Origin: Pseudorhizobium flavum
GTDB taxonomy: Bacteria; Pseudomonadota; Alphaproteobacteria; Rhizobiales; Rhizobiaceae
DNA length: 64,000 nt
Assembly: GCF_902502825.2 (NCBI RefSeq)
Contig: NZ_LR723672.1
Span: forward strand, 142,960 to 206,959
Direction of reading: 5' to 3'
In this document: piece by piece, positions 18,202 to 27,795 of the stretch
How the letters are laid out: the number at the start of each line of letters is the position of its first letter
Numbering within the stretch: position 1 is the stretch's first letter
The notes under the pieces: model-generated
Told to the model about the DNA's origin: nothing
What the model saw: only the letters and a program-made list of their open reading frames with translations
The model's database searches: none
Translations under genes and position numbers: made by a program

Positions 18202-19212
18202 TCAGGCTACCCCTACCAGATTGACCGGGCGACCGGCCGCAAAGCCTTCGATGTTGGCAAGGGTGGTGTCGATGATACGTCGCAGCGCCGCGTCGGTGTT
18301 GTAGGCGTTGTGCGGCGTGACCAGAACGTTCGGAAAGCGCAGCAGCACGTGGTTGGCGACAAGCGCCTTGAGATCGACCGTATCGACCGCCATGTTCTGG
18401 CGGAAGATCTCGGCCTCCTCACGGATCAGCGGCTCCTGCGGCAGCACGTCGAGACCGGCCGCGCGCAACTTGCCGCTTGCCAGCGCCCGCACCAGCGCCT
18501 CCGTGTCGACCACATTGCCGCGAGCGGTATTGATGAGGATGGCGCCGTCCTTCATAACGTCGAACTGCCGTTCGCCGATCATCCCGACGGTGTCCGGTGA
18601 TGATGGTACATGCAACGTCACCACATCGGCCTGCGCCAGGACCTCGTCGAGCGCGCCATAGGTGAAGCCCAGCCGTGTCGCGGCGGCAGCGTCCTCGACC
18701 TGATCGAAGGCGAGGACCTTCATGCCGAAGCCATGCGCGATCTCGATCGTGCGGCGGCCGATGCGCCCTGTTCCAACAACCGCAATGACCTTGTCCCGCA
18801 ACTCAAGACCACGCATGCCGGCCATCGAGAAACCGCCGCGGCGGGTCAGCGCGACACTCTCGACGATGTTGCGCGCAAGCGCCAGCAGCAGCGCGAAGGC
18901 GTGCTCGGCGACCGTCGCATCCCCGTAATCCGGCACATTGGCAACGGCGATACTTCGCTCTCGACAGGCGGTCAGGTCGATATGATCGTATCCCGCCGAA
19001 CGGGTCGCGATGAGTTTCAGATCGGGCAATCGATCGATGATGCCGGAATCAAGGCGGGACGCCACGAAAGGGCTGATCACCTCCGCGTCCTCGAATTCGC
19101 CGACCGTGGTGATATTCAGCGGAGCCGTCGTGCAGCGGACGTCGTGCCGGCGCATCAGTTTTGCGCAGGCTTTCTTCTCCCAATCCTCCGCTTCGAACAG
19201 AACAACCCTCAT
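18202..19212 (-). CDS. D-isomer-specific 2-hydroxyacid dehydrogenase (D-lactate dehydrogenase-like), copy A
   Basis: The 336-residue NAD-dependent enzyme has the nucleotide-binding motif VVGTGRIGRRT (about residue 150) and the catalytic triad in NTARGNVVD (Arg), LDVLPQEP (Glu) and TPHNAYNT (His). The insertion between Glu and His (EEAEIFRQ...) and overall size resemble D-lactate dehydrogenase (LdhA-like), which reduces pyruvate and regenerates NAD. This fits a fermentative, low-oxygen role beside glycogen phosphorylase. It overlaps the upstream CBS-BON gene by four bases. A second copy at 42.6 kb is broken by IS256. Confidence 0.9.
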   Translation of the reverse strand: MRVVLFEAEDWEKKACAKLMRRHDVRCTTAPLNITTVGEFEDAEVISPFVASRLDSGIIDRLPDLKLIATRSAGYDHIDLTACRERSIAVANVPDYGDATVAEHAFALLLALARNIVESVALTRRGGFSMAGMRGLELRDKVIAVVGTGRIGRRTIEIAHGFGMKVLAFDQVEDAAAATRLGFTYGALDEVLAQADVVTLHVPSSPDTVGMIGERQFDVMKDGAILINTARGNVVDTEALVRALASGKLRAAGLDVLPQEPLIREEAEIFRQNMAVDTVDLKALVANHVLLRFPNVLVTPHNAYNTDAALRRIIDTTLANIEGFAAGRPVNLVGVA

Positions 19213-19862
19213 CGAGGCTCCTTCTCCACTGTCAAATCATCCTTAAACCCCGATCCCACGACACTGTCGACCACCATCCGCACGACGTCGATTTCCTCCT
19301 GCGAGCGCATGGTCCCTGCGACGTGCACCCGACCCGCGGCGACATGGAGTTCCGGCTGTCGGCGCAGCACGGCGCCCGCCTCCTCGAGGCGGGCGCGCAG
19401 AGCCCGCGAGACCGCCGCATCGCCCCTGATCTCCGCATCCGGTCCGCCCGCCGAAATGACCTTGAGCAGGTCCGCCCTGCTGACGATGCCCACCAGCCGC
19501 GCGTCGCGCAGCACCGGCAGACGCTTGATCCGGTTGAGGCCGAGCAGCATCGCCACTTGCGACAGCGGGGCATCCTCGTCGATGGACAAAACCGGGGCCG
19601 ACATCAGCGCACCGACCTTCCAGCTGCGGCTCTTGACGTAGGCCCGCGCACGCTCTTGCACTCCGCCGTCACCGAGAGGTGTGCCGAGCTCGGAGCGCCG
19701 CAGCAGGTCGCCTTCCGTGACCATGCCGATCAAGGCTTGTGCGTCGTCGAGCACCGGCAGGCCGCTGACATGTTCGGTGAGCATGATCTGCGCGGCGTGC
19801 CAGACGCTGTGCTCCGGGCTGATGGTGGCCAATCGCGTCGACATCACATCTTGCACACGCAT
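19209..19862 (-). CDS. CBS-pair plus BON domain protein
   Basis: A 217-residue soluble protein. Two CBS domains are visible (about residues 5-60, starting VQDVMSTRLATISPE, and 85-140, starting VGALMSAPVLSIDE). A BON domain fills about 150-215. CBS pairs sense adenosine nucleotides (AMP, ATP, SAM); BON domains are often tied to membranes. Beside glycogen phosphorylase and an AMP-consuming phosphorylase elsewhere in the window, it could be an energy-charge sensor, but its target is unknown. It starts 13 bp after the glgP stop and overlaps the next gene. Confidence 0.88.
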   Translation of the reverse strand: MRVQDVMSTRLATISPEHSVWHAAQIMLTEHVSGLPVLDDAQALIGMVTEGDLLRRSELGTPLGDGGVQERARAYVKSRSWKVGALMSAPVLSIDEDAPLSQVAMLLGLNRIKRLPVLRDARLVGIVSRADLLKVISAGGPDAEIRGDAAVSRALRARLEEAGAVLRRQPELHVAAGRVHVAGTMRSQEEIDVVRMVVDSVVGSGFKDDLTVEKEPR

Positions 19863-19874
19863 CCTCGTCCCTCG

Positions 19875-21569
19875 TCAACGCAAATAGGCTTCGGTGACGT
19901 AGCGGCGCATCATCCGATGAGAATTGAAGGACGACCCGATCTTGCTGATGGCTTGCTTCATCATCCAGATCCAGCGTCCCCGGTCACCGTGATAGAGGGG
20001 AAGCACCACAGCCCGCAGCTTGTCATAGAGCGCTCCCGCATCGCTCGCCTCGGCACCATTGCTGGGGATCGACCAGCCCGTCACACTCTCGACACAGCCC
20101 TCGATCCACCAACCATCGAGGACGCTCAGGTTGAGCGCGCCGTTGAGGGCGGCCTTCATGCCGCTCGTGCCGGATGCTTCGAGCGGCGGCAGCGGCGTGT
20201 TCAACCAGACATCGCAACCGGCGACCAACGCGGCGGCAACGTCGAGATTGTACCCAGGCATGAATACCGCCGGGATCGTGCCTTCAAGTGCATCGATATG
20301 CGCCCCCAGCGCGCGTATCGCTTCCTGCCCGCCGCCATCGTTCGGATGCGCAAGGCCGGCCAGGACGATCTGGAAAGGTTGAGCGTTCGCGATCTCGCGC
20401 AAGCGCTCCATGTCGGAGAAGATGAGCTCGGGCCGCTTATAGGCGGTCATGCGCCGCGCATATCCGATCAGCGGCAGGTCGGGACGCAATTGCCTCCCCG
20501 TCGCCTGCGCGATCCGTGCCAGCAGATCATGCTTTGCGTCCCCGTGTGCCGACCACAAGGCGTTGTCGCCGATCTGATCGGCGAAGGCGAGGACCTCGGG
20601 CTCGTGCGCCCAGTTTGAGAATTGCTGCTCGAACAGTCTGGCAATGGCGCCATGCGTCCATCGATGGACATGAACGCCATTGGTGATCGAGGCGATCGTA
20701 TAGCCTGGGAAGAGTTTGCGCGTCGTCTCCGCGTGCCGGCGGGCGACACCGTTGACATAGCCGCTGAGATTCAGCGCCAGATGCGTCATATTGAGCTGAT
20801 CGGCGCCGGCGAGGTGCGCCAGGATATCGCGTTCAATGTAGTCGCCGAGCACGCGCTCAACGAGGTCATAGTCGAATTTGTCGAACCCGGCTTCCACAGG
20901 CGTGTGCGTCGTGAACACGCAGCGCTTGCGAACCGCCGAGACGTCGTAGCTGTCGATCGGATCGGACGCGTGAACGCCGTCTGGCCGCCGCGTTCCTTTT
21001 AGAAGGGGCAGGGTTAGCAGCGCTGCATGGCCTTCGTTGAGGTGATATTTCTCGATGCGGAAGCCGAGCGCACGCAGCACGCTCTGGCCGCCGACGCCGA
21101 GCACGATCTCCTGCTTCAGCCGATAGGCCTGGTCCCCACCATAAAGCGCATCGGTGATCCGGCGATCCTCCACGGCGTTCTCCGCGAGATCCGTGTCGAG
21201 CAGCAGCACCGGGATGACATGCCCCAGCTGGCATTCCAGCGCATAGAGCCAGGGGCGCACCCACACCGCACGTCCCTCGATTGACACAGCTACCATCTGC
21301 GGCAAGGCGGTCGCAAAGTCTTGGGGCGACCACGGATCAGCATGGCTGACCTGCGCATGACTGTTGTCGATCTCCTGCCGCGCATAACCCTGGCGGCTCA
21401 CGAGCGTAACGAACACCATTGGTAGATCGAGATCAGCCGCCGAGCGCGCCGAGTCCCCGGCGAGCACACCCAGCCCGCCGCTGTAAGTATGCATCTCGGC
21501 GCGAAGCGCGATCTCCATCGAGAAATACGCAAAGCGCGTCCGCTGAACAGCCCGATCCAGAAAATCCAA
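19875..21569 (-). CDS. glgP: alpha-glucan (glycogen) phosphorylase, short form, copy A
   Basis: A 564-residue member of the short alpha-glucan phosphorylase group, which releases glucose 1-phosphate from glycogen or maltodextrins with pyridoxal phosphate. Motifs are AYFSMEIAL and [11 protein letters not shown] near the start, [19 protein letters not shown], and the lysine segment [12 protein letters not shown] that binds the cofactor. It is shorter than GlgP of E. coli (about 800 residues), as usual for this subfamily. The chosen start is TTG 21569, five bases after GGGAGGG; upstream in-frame codons lack a ribosome site. It follows the DUF2934 gene and shares box E. Copy B is at 46083-47801. 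Confidence 0.93.
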   Translation of the reverse strand: MDFLDRAVQRTRFAYFSMEIALRAEMHTYSGGLGVLAGDSARSAADLDLPMVFVTLVSRQGYARQEIDNSHAQVSHADPWSPQDFATALPQMVAVSIEGRAVWVRPWLYALECQLGHVIPVLLLDTDLAENAVEDRRITDALYGGDQAYRLKQEIVLGVGGQSVLRALGFRIEKYHLNEGHAALLTLPLLKGTRRPDGVHASDPIDSYDVSAVRKRCVFTTHTPVEAGFDKFDYDLVERVLGDYIERDILAHLAGADQLNMTHLALNLSGYVNGVARRHAETTRKLFPGYTIASITNGVHVHRWTHGAIARLFEQQFSNWAHEPEVLAFADQIGDNALWSAHGDAKHDLLARIAQATGRQLRPDLPLIGYARRMTAYKRPELIFSDMERLREIANAQPFQIVLAGLAHPNDGGGQEAIRALGAHIDALEGTIPAVFMPGYNLDVAAALVAGCDVWLNTPLPPLEASGTSGMKAALNGALNLSVLDGWWIEGCVESVTGWSIPSNGAEASDAGALYDKLRAVVLPLYHGDRGRWIWMMKQAISKIGSSFNSHRMMRRYVTEAYLR

Positions 21570-21627
21570 GAGTACCCTCCCGGTGTGAGGAAGCCCGCTT
21601 GTCGGCGTCACTCGCGCGATCGACGGA

Positions 21628-21831
21628 TTATTTCTTCTTCTTGGCAGAATCTGCGACCTCATCCGTCGCTTCGGGCTCGGCGCCCTCCCCCACGATCTCG
21701 GCTTCGGCGCGCAGCCAGTGCTCTAGGTCGTGACCTTTCGGACAACCCTCACGCACCCAGATTTCATAAGCTCGCAGCTCGATCTTGGGTCGAACAACGT
21801 CCTTCTCCAGAGTGGCCTGCGCTTCTGACAT
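21628..21831 (-). CDS. DUF2934 small protein
   Basis: This 67-residue protein contains the DUF2934 signature (RAYEIWVREG, then GHDLEHWLRAEAEI) and a lysine-rich end. The start ATG 21831 has a clear GAAGGAG site seven bases before. Such short proteins are frequent in rhizobia beside glycogen and stress genes; the function is unknown. It leads the operon with glgP, CBS-BON, dehydrogenase and DUF6629, with box E about 73 bp upstream. Confidence 0.82.
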   Translation of the reverse strand: MSEAQATLEKDVVRPKIELRAYEIWVREGCPKGHDLEHWLRAEAEIVGEGAEPEATDEVADSAKKKK

Positions 21832-21903
21832 GATAGTGCTCCTTCTTCGATGTCGGACCTCTTTTTGCGCCTGGCAGTGTGAGCCCGAGTTGGACAGCAA
21901 TCG

Positions 21904-21917
21904 TTGATGGAGGTTAA
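21904..21917. promoter_or_regulatory. FNR/FixK-like box E, TTGATGGAGGTTAA
   Basis: Read on the minus strand this is TTAACCTCCATCAA, differing from box D in one spacer base. It lies 73-86 bp before the DUF2934 start and so should serve the minus-strand glycogen phosphorylase operon. Confidence 0.6.
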
Positions 21918-22017
21918 AGATGACGTACTGGCCCCCAACTCCTTAACTCCAATGCTGTGTTATTCACTGAAGGTATGAAATTAGGCTTGGACATCGGGAG
22001 CGCCATGCATAGAGCAG

Positions 22018-22296
22018 CTAGAAGATGATGATTAGTGTAACCGGCACGACGATCTTGATGCGTGCTTCGGCACGTTGCAGATATTCGAACTGGCCGTTCC
22101 ACCCGATGGTGTAGCCGGGCGGCAGTGTCACCTGCTCCGCAACAGCCCTTCGGGCATCGGCGACATAGCCGCCGAGATCACGGCCTCTGACGTCGACGCA
22201 GACATAGTTCGCAAGCTGGCCGTTCTCGGTGCTGATCGAGGTGGCACCGCGCCTGAGCTCGACCTTGCTCCGAACTGTGTCGATCGGGAGCGACAT
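22018..22296 (-). pseudogene. fragment of a CusA-type heavy-metal RND pump
   Basis: About 92 residues resemble an internal piece of the CusA/CzcA inner-membrane pump: VELRRGATSIST, NGQLANYVCVDVRGRD, VTLPPGYTIGWNGQFEY and the start of a membrane helix IVVPVTLIIIF. No start, end or flanking domain is present, so this is a remnant of a copper efflux system. Just upstream, about 22300-22440 on the same strand, another short open stretch (RFDFSPINVEGFGGQR) looks coding but was not identified. The stretch 21918-22017 holds nothing recognised. Confidence 0.7.
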
Positions 22297-22438
22297 GTCC
22301 GTTCCCGATCAAAGCGGTGATGGCGTAGCTCCTCTGGCCACCGAAGCCCTCCACATTGATGGGCGAGAAGTCGAACCGGACCCGTCCAGGCTGGCCTTTT
22401 GGCGAACCGCGCAGGGTAGCCTCGTCGTTCCCGACACC

Positions 22439-22452
22439 TTAATCGAGATTAA
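22439..22452. promoter_or_regulatory. FNR/FixK-like box F, TTAATCGAGATTAA
   Basis: This is the exact reverse complement of box B (2527-2540). It is 115 bp before the DUF2933 gene, with a TATCTC hexamer near the position expected of a -10. Confidence 0.6.
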
Positions 22453-22566
22453 AGACTCCGCCAGACGGGCATTGCTATCTCAACAACAGTTGCCTCGCGG
22501 TCGGCTTACGGGCGGTGGCGCAAACCATGCACCTACCGAGCCCACGCGCGATACTGGAGGAGCAAT

Positions 22567-23025
22567 ATGACCAGAACTCAGATAGGCAAACGCGGTAACG
22601 CTCGCCGTTCAAAGCTTACAGCGAGCAGCGCCGCCCTCTACGGCTTTCGCGCTATCGCCGCCTTTTACCTGATCACGGAGCGTCGTGCTCACACTCTGGG
22701 CTGGTTGCCTTGGCTTCTCATTTTGAGTTGTCCGGTACTCCATATCTTTATGCATCGGAAGCATGGCGCACATGGACATAATCATCACGAAAGGCGTGCC
22801 GACCAAGACAGCCCCTGGCCTCCAATGGATCAGCTTCAGGTAGCGAGAGCGAAGCATGACCAACGGCACTTCGAATCGCGACATGCCAGATCCGAAACCC
22901 GTTACTCGCTGCGCGGCTCGTCGCTGCACGGATACGAGCGAACGAGGGGCGAGGGTGATGGACGCGGGTATCGGACAGCTTGGACCCGAACAGTGGCGCG
23001 AGCCGTTGGATTTGGCATCTCCTGA
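22567..23025 (+). CDS. DUF2933-type small membrane protein, copy A (C-terminus probably shifted)
   Basis: The first 75 or so residues match the second copy at 41324-41596: one membrane helix, then a segment reading ERRAHTLGWLPWLLILSCPVLHIFMH and an HGHNHH tail (seen in pieces as AHTLGWLPWLLIL and CPVLHIFMH). DUF2933 proteins (about 80-90 residues) are small, His-ending membrane proteins found with copper genes. Here the frame runs on for 75 residues of low-complexity, Arg-rich sequence unlike the family, which suggests a frameshift after the histidine tail. A +1 shift would stop near 22842. ATG 22567 follows GGAGGAG. Box F lies upstream. Confidence 0.65.
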   Translation: MTRTQIGKRGNARRSKLTASSAALYGFRAIAAFYLITERRAHTLGWLPWLLILSCPVLHIFMHRKHGAHGHNHHERRADQDSPWPPMDQLQVARAKHDQRHFESRHARSETRYSLRGSSLHGYERTRGEGDGRGYRTAWTRTVARAVGFGIS

Positions 23026-23061
23026 ATTTAACGGCCTAGCGCCTCGTAGGAGGCTGCTGTC

Positions 23062-23993
23062 ATGGCTAGGCGACCACCTGCAATAGAGCTGCGTCACCTT
23101 AACACCTTCGTGGTCGTGGCCGAGCATGGCAGCTTCCGCAAAGCCGGGGCGGCCATCGGGCTATCGCAATCAGCGGTCAGTCGATGTATTGCTGACCTTG
23201 AGGATCAAATCGGCGCCTCGCTGTTTCACCGGCACACCTGGGGGATTTCGCTGACCCATGCAGGGCAACGGTTCCTTGGGCGGGCAAGACAAATTCTCAG
23301 AAACGTCGACGACGGAGCCGAAGATATTGCTGCCATAGGGCGTTCTGAAGACGGCTTCGTGAGGATCGGAATATTCTCATCGATTGCCTCGGGGTTTCTT
23401 GCAGAACTATTGCGTGCATATCATCGCGCGCATCCGAGGGTTCAGGTTGAACTCATTGATGGCAATCATTCAGAGCATGTGGCGGCGATCCGCCAGTTTT
23501 CTCTTGACGTCGCCTTCCTTACCGGCACCCGCCTCTGGCCTGATTGCGACACCTCGTATTTTTGGTCTGAGCGCGTCTTTGCGGTTCTACCGGAAGATCA
23601 TTCGTTAGCCGGGCGCGACGAGGTCGATTGGACCGACCTTGTTGACGAAACTTTCGTCGTGAACGACGTGGCCCCCGGCCAAGAAATTCACGACTACCTG
23701 GTTCAGCGCTTGGCTGGTCTGGGTCAGCACCCTGAGATCACCGTCCATTTTGTCGGACGAGAGAACCTGCTCCCACTCGTGGCTCTGGGCCGCGGATTGA
23801 CGGTCGTTAGCGAGGCGATGACTGCGGCTCAGTTCCCGGCGTGTGCTATCGGGCGATTCTCGGGGAAATCTTGCCATTTAGCGCCGTATGGTCTCCACGT
23901 AATGACAACCCGGCCTTCCGAAGGTTGCTTAGCATGGCGCGTTCTATGGCAACGTCGTGGTCTCCGGGCTCGACAGGGTCAAACGCGCAATAG
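23062..23993 (+). pseudogene. LysR-family regulator, frameshifted near its C-terminus
   Basis: An N-terminal winged helix-turn-helix (LRHLNTFVVVAEHGSF, then SQSAVSRCIADLE) and a LysR substrate-binding domain are clear for about 265 residues. Near 23861-23870 the frame is lost. The normal family ending (LPFSAVWSPRNDNPAFRR, here in pieces AVWSPRNDN and PAFRRLL) continues in another frame to the TAG at 23991-23993. The original frame instead runs to 24018 with an unrelated tail. A one-base indel or a sequencing error explains this. The missing piece is only the last part of the effector domain, so DNA binding may persist. The target is unknown. Confidence 0.8.
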
Positions 23994-24030
23994 CGCGCCC
24001 TCTCCTGAGCCTGTGTAAGATGCAGGGATT

Positions 24031-24059
24031 GGTCGGGCGGCTCAAGAAGCCGCCCGACC
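24031..24059. terminator. stem-loop between convergent lysR and DUF305 genes
   Basis: GGTCGGGCGGCT pairs with AGCCGCCCGACC across a short loop, a 12-bp perfect stem between two convergent genes. No long T-run follows on either side, so termination is likely but not canonical. Confidence 0.6.
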
Positions 24060-24063
24060 GGCG

Positions 24064-24471
24064 TTATTTGCCACGATCGGCGAGCCACTTCTTCATCATG
24101 GCGATCTCGCCTTCCTGGGCTTTGATCACGTCTTCTGCGAGCTTGCGGACCTCAGGGGCGCGACCGTACTCGAGAACGACCTTTGCCATGTCGATAGCGC
24201 CCTGATGATGGGGAACCATGCCGCGCATGAAGTCGACATCGGCATCGCCTGAATAGTCCATCAGCATGTTCTTCTGCATGCTTTCCATGACGGCCAGGTA
24301 AGCCTTGGTCGAGGGTTCGTCCGCGGCGGACATGTCCATGCCCTGCATGTTCATGCCGGGCATATTGTGCCCCTGCATAGCGCCATTGTTGTCCATCTGG
24401 GTTTGAGCGAGTGCCAGGCCCACGCTGATGGCGATTGCGCCACCTATGAAAATCGGGGTTAGCCTGTTCAT
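24064..24471 (-). CDS. DUF305 periplasmic copper-associated protein
   Basis: A 135-residue protein with a signal peptide (about residues 1-22) and a Met/His-rich N-terminal stretch ([12 protein letters not shown]). The DUF305 core follows, with [17 protein letters not shown] and, further on, EIAMMKKWL. The HHxGA motif and methionines suggest copper binding, as reported for CopM-like members of this family. It lies 13 bp after copZ on the same strand and probably shares the CueR-controlled promoter at 24722-24741. Confidence 0.9.
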   Translation of the reverse strand: MNRLTPIFIGGAIAISVGLALAQTQMDNNGAMQGHNMPGMNMQGMDMSAADEPSTKAYLAVMESMQKNMLMDYSGDADVDFMRGMVPHHQGAIDMAKVVLEYGRAPEVRKLAEDVIKAQEGEIAMMKKWLADRGK

Positions 24472-24484
24472 CGTTTCATCCTCA

Positions 24485-24679
24485 TCAGGTTGCGACCGCA
24501 GGATAGCCGGCTTCTTCCAGAACGCGCTCGATATCGGCGACGGTTGCCGCCGTCTCGACCTTGACCGTGCGAGCGGCGGGGTCCGGCTTGACCGTAGCGT
24601 TCGGGTCGACGGACTGGATCGCCTTTGTCACCGACCTTGCGCAGCCCCCGCAGGTCATGTTTTCGATCTTGAGCAGCAT
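24485..24679 (-). CDS. copZ: CopZ-like copper chaperone (HMA domain)
   Basis: The 64-residue protein is a single heavy-metal-associated domain with the copper site MTCGGC (about residues 7-12). It carries Cu(I) in the cytosol, here most likely to CopA, encoded divergently. ATG 24679 follows AAAGGAG with seven-base spacing. A longer frame from 24751 lacks a ribosome site and would cover the operator. It is followed by the DUF305 gene. Confidence 0.92.
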   Translation of the reverse strand: MLLKIENMTCGGCARSVTKAIQSVDPNATVKPDPAARTVKVETAATVADIERVLEEAGYPAVAT

Positions 24680-24721
24680 GAGAAATCTCCTTTGTTCGGC
24701 TCTCATGCTGAACAAGATGGT

Positions 24722-24741
24722 CCTTCCAACGATGGTAAGGT
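24722..24741 (-). promoter_or_regulatory. CueR-type operator for copZ
   Basis: Read on the minus strand this gives ACCTTACCATCGTTGGAAGG, an inverted repeat of the CueR/MerR copper type (CCTTCC-N7-GGAAGG), 43 bp before the copZ start. It mirrors the site at 24773-24792. Confidence 0.7.
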
Positions 24742-24772
24742 CAAGGGGCACATGCTAGGATTTTTTCTATTG

Positions 24773-24792
24773 ACCTTCCTATCGTTGGAAGC
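24773..24792 (+). promoter_or_regulatory. CueR-type operator for copA
   Basis: The sequence ACCTTCCTATCGTTGGAAGC is a near-perfect CueR-type dyad between the -35 (TTGACC at 24770-24775) and the copA start at 24841. The core ATCGTTGGAAG is shared with the divergent copZ operator. Confidence 0.75.
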
Positions 24793-24840
24793 CTGATCCT
24801 CCTCCAGAATTTGATTCTTCGAATAAGAAAGGAAGAGGCG

Positions 24841-27345
24841 ATGAATGCACCCGTCCGCACCAATGAGATGTCTGAAGCTGTATCGCTGCCGATAGAGGGC
24901 ATGACCTGCGCGTCGTGCGTTGGCCGAGTCGAACGAGCCCTGAAGGCTGTTCCCGGTGTCGAGGCCGCATCGGTCAATCTGGCTACGGAACGCGCGAATG
25001 TCACCACCAGATCAGATGTTGACAAGGCAATTCTGATCGAGGCGATCGAGAAGGTTGGCTATTCGGTGCCGTCCCAGGCCGCAGGGCCGACCGGCCTCGT
25101 AGAGCTGTCGATCCAAGGCATGACATGCGCGTCGTGTGTCGGGCGGGTCGAGCGCGCCTTGAAAGCTGTTTCAGGGGTTACCGAGGCAGCGGTCAATCTG
25201 GCCACGGAACGGGCCACGGTGCGCGGCGGCGCCAACATGGCTGAGTTGATCGCCGCCATCGCAGATGCCGGCTACGAGGCCGAGGTGGTGCGTGCAAATG
25301 CCGGCCCTGACCACGAGGATGCAAATGCCGAGCAAGCGGAGAGAAAGGAAGCGGAGCGGCGCGAGCTGGCCCGTGATTTCACGATGGCTGCGGTGCTTAC
25401 AGCTCCAGTCTTTCTCATGGAAATGGGATCCCATGTCATCCCAGGCGGTCATGCATTGATCGAATCGACAATCGGCATGCAGTGGAGCTGGTACATCCAG
25501 TTCGTGCTGACGACCCTCGTGCTCTTCGTTCCGGGCATTCGCTTCTATGACAAGGGAATTCCAGCCCTCTGGCGGATGGCGCCCGACATGAATTCACTGG
25601 TGGCGGTCGGTTCGCTTGCTGCCTACGGCTACTCCTTGGTTGCAACCTTCGCACCGGGCTTCCTCCCGCCTGGAACGATCAACGTTTATTTCGAAGCTGC
25701 GGCAGTCATAGTCACTCTCATCCTGCTTGGCCGCTTGCTGGAAGCCCGTGCCAAAGGGCGCACGTCCGAGGCGATCAAGCGGCTGGTCGGCCTTCAGGCA
25801 AAGACTGCGCGGGTTCGCAGGGATGGCAAGACGGTCGACTTGCCGATCGGTTCGGTGACTTCCGACGACATCGTTGAGGTTCGCCCCGGCGAACGCATTC
25901 CCGTCGATGGTGAAGTGGTCGAAGGTGATAGCTATGTCGATGAGTCGATGATTACCGGAGAACCTGTTCCGGTCTCGAAGGCGATCGGTAGCGTGGTCGT
26001 GGGCGGCACTGTCAACCAGAAGGGCGCCTTCGCTTTCCGGGCGACGGCGGTCGGCGGGGATACGGTTCTGTCGCAGATCATCCGTATGGTGGAGGAGGCA
26101 CAGGGTTCCAAACTTCCCATCCAGGCGCTGGTCGACAAGGTAACCATGTGGTTTGTGCCAGCGGTCTTTGTGGTAGCGGCGTTCACTTTTGCTTCCTGGC
26201 TGTATTTCGGGCCGTCGCCCGCCCTCACCTTCGCGCTGGTCAACGCTGTCGCCGTCCTGATCATCGCCTGCCCCTGCGCCATGGGTCTGGCTACGCCGAC
26301 GTCCATTATGGTCGGCACAGGCCGCGGTGCGGAGCTGGGGGTCCTCTTTCGCAAAGGCGAGGCGCTCCAGTTGCTGAAAGACGCCAGTGTGGTCGCCGTG
26401 GACAAGACGGGTACGCTAACCGAAGGAAAGCCGGCCTTGACCGATCTGGAACTTGCCGCAGGCTTCGACCGACCCGAGGTTCTGGGTACGGTGGCTGCTG
26501 TCGAGGCGAAATCGGAACATCCAATCGCGCGGGCGATCGTGGATGCGGCCGCTGCGGAAGGCGTTCGGATGCCGGCGGTGTCTGACTTTGAATCGGTAAC
26601 AGGCTTCGGTGTGAAAGCTTTGGTCGAGGGTCGGCGCGTCGAAATCGGCGCTGATCGATACATGGTCGAGCTCGGTCATGACGTTGCGCAGTTTAGCGAG
26701 ACGGCCGAACGTCTCGGTAACGAGGGTAAGTCGCCGCTCTATGCTGCGATAGAGGGAAAGATCGCGGCGATCATCGCAGTGGCCGACCCGATCAAGGAGA
26801 CCACGCCCGCCGCAATCAAGGCGTTGCACGGTCTTGGCCTGAAGGTTGCGATGATCACCGGGGACAACATGCGCACCGCCAAGGCCATCGCCGCTCAACT
26901 CGGGATCGATGACGTGGCGGCGGAGGTGTTGCCGGACGGCAAGGTTGATGCGGTTCGCCGTCTCAAGGAACAATATGGCAAGGTGGCCTTCGTCGGCGAC
27001 GGAATCAACGACGCCCCGGCCTTGGCGGAGGCGGATGTAGGTCTCGCCATTGGGACGGGTACGGACATAGCAATCGAAGCCGCCGACGTCGTACTGATGT
27101 CAGGCAGCCTGCAAGGCGTGCCCAACGCGATAGCGTTGTCGAAGGCGACAATCGGCAACATTCGACAGAACCTATTCTGGGCATTCGCTTACAATACGGC
27201 GCTCATCCCTGTGGCGGCGGGCGCGCTTTTCCCCGGATTCGGTATCCTTCTCTCGCCCGTGTTCGCGGCGGGCGCGATGGCCTTGTCGAGTGTGTTCGTG
27301 CTGGGCAATGCCCTGCGGCTTCGTCGCTTTCGGGCTGCTCATTAA
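24841..27345 (+). CDS. copA: Cu(I)-exporting P1B-1 ATPase with two HMA domains
   Basis: The 834-residue pump has two N-terminal HMA domains with CASC sites (about residues 23-26 and 96-99) and eight membrane helices. It also has the transmembrane copper motif CPC (477-479), the phosphorylation site DKTGTLT (D521), SEHP, TGEP in the actuator domain, and GDGINDAP (about 720). These are the hallmarks of CopA, which removes Cu(I) from the cytosol. ATG 24841 follows GGAAGAGG; the earlier in-frame start at 24811 would lie closer to the operator without a ribosome site. The cueR gene follows after 54 bp, and the divergent copZ-DUF305 pair completes the module. Confidence 0.96.
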   Translation: MNAPVRTNEMSEAVSLPIEGMTCASCVGRVERALKAVPGVEAASVNLATERANVTTRSDVDKAILIEAIEKVGYSVPSQAAGPTGLVELSIQGMTCASCVGRVERALKAVSGVTEAAVNLATERATVRGGANMAELIAAIADAGYEAEVVRANAGPDHEDANAEQAERKEAERRELARDFTMAAVLTAPVFLMEMGSHVIPGGHALIESTIGMQWSWYIQFVLTTLVLFVPGIRFYDKGIPALWRMAPDMNSLVAVGSLAAYGYSLVATFAPGFLPPGTINVYFEAAAVIVTLILLGRLLEARAKGRTSEAIKRLVGLQAKTARVRRDGKTVDLPIGSVTSDDIVEVRPGERIPVDGEVVEGDSYVDESMITGEPVPVSKAIGSVVVGGTVNQKGAFAFRATAVGGDTVLSQIIRMVEEAQGSKLPIQALVDKVTMWFVPAVFVVAAFTFASWLYFGPSPALTFALVNAVAVLIIACPCAMGLATPTSIMVGTGRGAELGVLFRKGEALQLLKDASVVAVDKTGTLTEGKPALTDLELAAGFDRPEVLGTVAAVEAKSEHPIARAIVDAAAAEGVRMPAVSDFESVTGFGVKALVEGRRVEIGADRYMVELGHDVAQFSETAERLGNEGKSPLYAAIEGKIAAIIAVADPIKETTPAAIKALHGLGLKVAMITGDNMRTAKAIAAQLGIDDVAAEVLPDGKVDAVRRLKEQYGKVAFVGDGINDAPALAEADVGLAIGTGTDIAIEAADVVLMSGSLQGVPNAIALSKATIGNIRQNLFWAFAYNTALIPVAAGALFPGFGILLSPVFAAGAMALSSVFVLGNALRLRRFRAAH

Positions 27346-27399
27346 TAAAGGGTGACGCCGCCTGCCAAGGACGGTGTCCACTACGAAGGGAAATCGCTC

Positions 27400-27795
27400 A
27401 TGAACATTGGACAAGCATCCAGAGCATCCGGCGTTTCGGCCAAGATGATCCGCTACTACGAGCAGACCGGCTTGATACCACGGGCAGATCGTACAGGGTC
27501 CGGCTATCGGGACTACTCAGATACAGACGTGCATATGCTGCGTTTCATCCGTCGCGCACGCGACCTTGGCTTCTCCGTCGCTGAGATCAACGGACTTCTG
27601 GAACTGTGGCGGGACGAGTCGCGCCAGAGTGCGGAGGTCAAGCGGTTGGCCGAGGGTCATATCGCGGAACTTGAGAGAAAGATCCAAGCCTTGCAGGAAA
27701 TGGCACAAACACTGAAGATGTTGGTTAACGCCTGCCGTGGCGACCATCGCCCTCACTGTCCAATTCTTATGCGCCTGGTGTCGCTTTGCAGTTAA
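27400..27795 (+). CDS. cueR: CueR-like copper-responsive MerR regulator, 3' end altered by ISL3
   Basis: A MerR-family helix-turn-helix (NIGQASRASGVSAKMIRYYEQ, seen as SGVSAKMIRYYE), a dimerisation coiled coil, and the Cu(I)-binding loop C-x7-C (CRGDHRPHC, about residues 112-120) identify a CueR-type activator. The ISL3 left end begins at 27779, so the last five codons (from about RLVSLCS) come from the IS and the native C-terminal few residues are lost. Metal ligands and DNA-binding domain are intact, so the protein may still work. The expected targets are the two operators at 24722-24792. ATG 27400 follows AAGGGAAA. Confidence 0.88.
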   Translation: MNIGQASRASGVSAKMIRYYEQTGLIPRADRTGSGYRDYSDTDVHMLRFIRRARDLGFSVAEINGLLELWRDESRQSAEVKRLAEGHIAELERKIQALQEMAQTLKMLVNACRGDHRPHCPILMRLVSLCS

